From Datura wrightii (Eukaryota > Streptophyta > Magnoliopsida > Solanales > Solanaceae), in contig JASDFA010000008.1 of assembly GCA_035772735.1 (NCBI GenBank), positions 2,772,501 to 2,836,500 on the forward strand: 64,000 nucleotides of DNA, read 5' to 3'. The position numbers and the translations under genes are program-made. Positions 59,538 to 64,000 of this stretch are shown in pieces; within the stretch, counting starts at the first letter, position 1; each line of letters starts with the position of its first letter. The notes below the pieces were generated by a model that worked only from the letters and a program-made list of their open reading frames with translations, was not told where the DNA came from and did no database searches.

Positions 59538-61577
59538 ATACACTCAAGCGTCATAAATCTCGTCCAAACATTCTTACATATGGTAGTAATTGAACATTAT
59601 TAAAACATCCTACATAATGCTCTTGCCTAAGGTAGCGCTGGAACGCATACTTATTCCTCTACATTTTGATCACACATACGGCAGTGTTAGAACATAACCA
59701 TAAACTCCTACGAAATACTCTCATGAACGATAGTGTTGGACTACATGCATACACCCCTATGTAACACTCTCATGTACGATAGTGCTGAAACACATCCATA
59801 CACACCTACGTAACATTCTACGTACTCTTCTCTTGTCACACATGACAATATGAGCATCTCGTAGTATTGCACTATCTCTTAAATCATATCACCATACAGG
59901 TTAGTATGATGTATAAGTAATTCAATTTGAATTAAGTGGTCAATCTTTCCAAGCCTATCAAGCTCCAAGCTCACCAAGCTACGATCATAATTGTCTGAAT
60001 AAACGTGTAGATAAACTACAAAGCCTACAGTAATTTGTTTTTACATTATTTCAAACACAACTATGTATACAGCGATTCACTGATTCTCTAACACTTGTAT
60101 TTAACCTATCAATAGTTAAAACAAACACTGAAAGAACAATATTTTCATACATTGTGTTGTATCACCTCCAGGCAACATTAGCTCTTTTCCTCCGATTCTA
60201 ATATATATTTTCCAATTCAAAAGTACTGAATATCATAACATTGTATCTACAAATCTTCTTAGGTCAACTACCACAAATGCACACGCATTGAATCCTCTAA
60301 TTGTAATGTTCCCTTTTTATTCACTATTCAGTAACTTCACCTTTAAAGCTATCACTAACTCCCAATAAGGCGAGAACTTTTACACCGATCAATTTTTTTC
60401 TTCTCCAACAAATACATATGTAAGTATACCATCAACTTGTCCCCATTTTACTAGAAAACACAATGCTTAAAATACCACACATAAAATCAAATTTTACTCT
60501 TCTGACTCTAGTATTTAATCAGTATTATCTCGATATTTATAAAAACCACTTCGGCATATGCACATTCTTCTATCAACCATCCAAAATATATTTTTTTTTC
60601 ATATGTCATATGAACATAACAGTAAAAATGCGAACAATTTGAACACTCAGTTCATCTATGGAATGACGACTACTTATGAATTTGATTATTTAAGAGGTGT
60701 CACTAGATTTTTTTCCTCACTAATCATAACAACTCTTAGAACATGTCTTCATATTATTAAATCCTTTATTCCATCTACTCTTGGTATCTCAATCATAAGT
60801 CTATCCTTTATTCCATCTACTCTTGGTATCTCAATCATAAGTCTATCTTAAAATAGTAGATAATATACCATAATTGAGGGCATAAATGATCTAAAAAACA
60901 TTTTCCGTTTATGGCATTCTAAATCATTTGTCCATTATCGATAAACTCTGCATAGATTCACCGTTCTTCTCAACAAATAAAAATTAACCACCTCAAAGGA
61001 CTATACTTTGTGTGGTAACTTCTTAACCGTGAAGTGTTGCAACTTTTTCTCTTAGTTTCTTGGATCCACAGAGCCATTTTGTAATACCCAATAAAATGGA
61101 TTATTTTCTGAGTATATATCTATACTCACATTCATCTCCTTACCATGTGGTGTATTGTGTAGACTCTCAAAAACACATTACGATACTCATTAATGACTAA
61201 GACTAACTCAATAGTTGATTTCTCAATCCTGGTGTCTCAGGTTATAGTTAGATACAACACACATACTACATATATCACATACAAAACTTTTATTAATGGG
61301 GTATCTTAGTTCGTAGGCAGACAAAGTGAATCCTTTATATTCAATATTAGACTTAATCAAAATAAGAATTCAATAGTCTTTTCATGACTATTAAGCTTAA
61401 GACAAGACAAAGTCATCCAATCCCAAACAAAGGTATCCTCAAGGTCAATTCTGTAAAGTTATAACAGTGCATAAACATATCATGACTCTAAATTGGGTCC
61501 ACGCATGTTCAATAGACCAGTCAATAATAGTAGAATCCCACCACTTGGGTTATAATGATAAATGGTACATTTAAGTT
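59538..61577. other. AT-rich unassigned DNA
   Basis: No credible ORF and no recognised transposon protein on either strand. Features seen: a degenerate ~49 bp tandem repeat at about 59,600-59,825 (ACTCTCATG-ACGATAGTG words), a 42 bp tandem duplication at 60762-60845, and a GTAATACCCAATAAAATGG phrase near 61,080. It could be host intergenic sequence or a very old element. Confidence 0.5.
60762..60845. repeat. 42 bp tandem duplication
   Basis: TCCTTTATTCCATCTACTCT... occurs as two identical 42 bp units, 60762-60803 and 60804-60845. An open frame crossing it shows a repeated peptide but is not convincing as a gene. Confidence 0.95.
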
Positions 61578-64000
61578 GTGATGACCCGAACATAAGCTCG
61601 AATCGATACACGGGATAAAAAACCCCGAGAGGCTCCAAGTCAACCTATGGCATCACAACATAAACTATCAAAATAACAGCTAACAGAAAATATAAATGAG
61701 CAGAAGCTAACTGAAAGAGTCTAATTAAAACCCCAAAATAACAAATCTCATAAAACTCCGATACAAAGCTGAATATGTATATACAAGTCTGAAAGCCTCT
61801 ACCAAACTGATGAATTGTTGGGACAAGCCCCCAGTTAACTCCTAAAGTCTGAAACTGAAACATAAATGAAAATAGAAAATGTAGATAGCATCCTCGAGAG
61901 ATAAGGACTCACCACAAGCAGCTGAGATGAGAATGGAGCGTATCTAACCACGCGGCTGAGTCTGGAAACATAAATCTATATAATAAAGTATGCGGTCAGT
62001 ACTTGGAATGTACTGAGCATGCGGGAAGCGTAAATAAACTAAAACATGCAAGTATACAAGAAGGAAGTAAACTGAGTACATTAATGGACATATAACGAAA
62101 TGAAAATTCAACGATCCTGTTTGAGACACACACACAAAAACAAACACACACACACATATATTTATGTATTAACATGGGGCTTTTATTTAAAAACATTTAC
62201 TGAAATGTAATCAAACTGATGCATAAGGGTCATGTGTTGTACATATACCGAGAACTGAAGTTGTAACTGATATTATACACTATACTGACTATCTGCTGAT
62301 AATTGAGTTTGAATCCTGCCAAACTGATTTTAACTAAAATATAAAACTTATATGGAGCTGAGCTGAACTGATATCATAGACTAAGGGAGATATTCTCTGT
62401 TATGGAGAGTACCTGATTGACCAAGGAAAATATTCTCTGCTGTGGAGAGTCCCTGACCGACTAATAAAAACATTCTCGGCTATGAAGAGTCCCTAACTGA
62501 CTAAGGAAAATATTCTATGCTATGGAGAGTCCCTGATAGACAAAGAGAAACATTCTCTGCTATGGAGAGTCCCTGACTGACTAAGGAAAACATTCTCCGC
62601 TGTGGAGAGTCCCGATTATACTAGAACATGGAGGCTACTAGTCTGACGTCATTCGTCTCGTCTAAGTTACTTCAGCTAATCAGAGAAAAGAGCATTCAAT
62701 GATTTACATCATACTAAATATCATACTAGACTCATTTAAAATTGATTAAGGCTACTTTCTACTAACAACAAGCCCAAAAGTCTGAAGGATCATTTTCATG
62801 CTTTATCATCATAATTCATATCATCATAGTCCCAAATCATCATTTAAATCATACATTCTACTTTTATTGAGCATCGATAGGATCATATCATACTTTAAAC
62901 ATGCCCACAACATTTGAATCTTGAATTCACATTATATGGCATATATTCTAGATTCATGAAGGCTCCATAGATTCCACTCATTCCCAAGCATTTACATCAA
63001 AATCATAGTGAAAATATGTGCATATTTCACATTGGTCAAAGTCCATAAGTTTTAATCGTACTCCAACACATATAATGCACATATGTTATAGATTTGCGAG
63101 AACCCATGTGATCTACATATACTTTGAACAAGGATACAACTTCATGATAAGAGCATATGATTAATTAATGAAATCCCATTTGAATTTCTAGACTAACCCA
63201 TGGTGAAAATCCCGCATATATGCTATTCACATATCATACACATATTTTAGGAAAGGTGCAAGTAACTTCATACACATACACTCCTATTACTCATGAAAGT
63301 TCTTAGAATTTAGGAAAAGTATTTGAGAACTCATTCATAAACCCTGGAATATGCTTTTCTAGAATTAAAGTATTTAGGTTTTTAATAAAAAGTTTGGGGC
63401 ACAAGGATGAAAGGATGTCCTTGTTGAAAACCCACATACCTGATTAGAAGGAGTTCCCACTTAAACTTAACCCTTGAAGCCCTTGAAGAACCCTAGTTAA
63501 ATCCTTGAGTCTTTGAGAGATGAAGATGAAGGAACTCATGGATGGTTTTTGCAAGAATGGGGGCTTAGCCTAGTGGAAACCCCTTTAATTAAACCCTTGA
63601 AATATCCAAAATGACGTCATTTAGAAACTGGAAGCATAGGACTTTATCAAAATACCCCTGGGACTAAGCTTTAAAATCTGCCCGTCAGTGACCGCGACCC
63701 TCACCATGAGTCGTTGGTCCTCACCACAACTCATGGTGACCATCCGTTGCCACTGGAGAAGTAATTTCTCAGCTTCTGCTTTCTCAACCAATGACCAACA
63801 GGATGAGTCATTAGTACATACAATGATTCATCATCACCTCCCGTCGTCACCATTGATTCAACCTTCAATTTCCTTCCAATGATCGATACGACGGGTCGTT
63901 GCCCCATCTAACGGCTCGTTGTCTATGTCCGTCATCACTGAATCGTAACCCTGAACTCCAACTAATGACTCTTCATGATGATACATTACAGCAACCAACG
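61578..64000 (-). repeat. Chromovirus-type LTR, minus orientation, cut by window end
   Basis: It starts TGTGATGACCCGAAC and has the CTCCAAGTCAACCTATGG phrase ~60 bp inside, as in the A and C LTRs, and GGGACAAGCCCCCAG as in B (27,690). A (CA)n tract lies near 62,130-62,156 and a 40 bp repeat at 62381-62614. U3 near 63,690-63,950 has GAGTCGTTGG-type words, including the perfect inverted pair CACCATGAGT (63702) / ACTCATGGTG (63729). No clear primer binding site lies left of it, so it may be a solo LTR or a decayed element. Confidence 0.65.
62381..62614. repeat. Six tandem 40 bp repeats inside the LTR
   Basis: Units start at 62381, 62421, 62461, 62501, 62541 and 62581; the last is partial. The consensus contains CTAAGGAAAA, ATTCTCTGCTATGGAGAG and TCCCTGACTGA. 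The length is exactly 40 bp in each full unit while the sequence varies by several bases. Each unit has a short inverted CTCT/AGAG pair. Confidence 0.92.

Noticed and set aside
60558..60851. 97-codon frame with a repeated C-terminal peptide
   Set aside because: The peptide repeat is the 42 bp DNA duplication; no homology and AT-rich surroundings.
62381..62614. Regularly spaced repeats resembling a CRISPR array
   Set aside because: The units are contiguous with no distinct spacers, lie inside a plant LTR, and have no cas genes.

Overview
The window is plant nuclear repeat DNA, almost certainly from a eudicot. Everything identifiable is LTR retrotransposon sequence of the Ty3/gypsy superfamily, in nested, truncated and rearranged copies. 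I see no host protein gene, tRNA, rRNA or CRISPR array. The style of the elements (Athila-type, and long-LTR chromoviruses of Tekay/Del type primed by initiator tRNA-Met) would fit an asterid such as a Solanaceae member. That species guess is weak.

Layout. 1-8395 (+): right-hand part of an Athila-type element, with pol (three in-frame stops), a third ORF (one frameshift), a long 3' non-coding tract and the 3' LTR. 8396-13052: degraded LTR pieces, a trinucleotide microsatellite, and a plus-strand chromovirus LTR split by a solo LTR of the same Athila family. 13053-16973: two LTRs of another Athila/Tat-like family in opposite orientations around 0.8 kb of gag remnant. 16974-28894 (-): two chromovirus internal regions, A (gag-protease only) and B (gag-pol), joined by one chimeric 3.36 kb LTR. 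28066-37540: nine tandem copies of a ~1,053 bp unit. 37502-47100 (-): complete but dead chromovirus C with both LTRs. 47101-47524: fragment of the older Athila-like LTR into which C, and apparently B, inserted. 47525-57239 (-): chromovirus D, its 5' LTR truncated and carrying a foreign 205 bp insert. 57240-59537 (+): another chromovirus LTR. 59538-61577: AT-rich DNA I cannot assign. 61578-64000 (-): an LTR cut by the window edge, with six 40 bp repeats.

No element looks autonomous. Damage includes stops, frameshifts, lost zinc-knuckle cysteines, protease changes in A and C, an Asp-to-Asn change in B reverse transcriptase and an Asp-to-Glu change in D integrase. Several stops fit CGA-to-TGA decay of methylated CpG.

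Most interesting observations: (1) the nine-copy array is a satellite-like repeat made by tandem duplication across the boundary of two neighbouring retrotransposons; the breakpoint can be read to within a base. (2) A ~40 bp G+C-rich palindromic module lies just upstream of the TATA box in two Athila LTRs, occurs again inside the Athila element before ORF3, and aligns without gaps to a module in the U3 of the unrelated chromovirus D. With a candidate leader intron ending 5 bp before the ORF3 ATG, this suggests an internal promoter for ORF3. (3) The LTR shared by A and B is a recombinant. All counts and alignments were made by eye.
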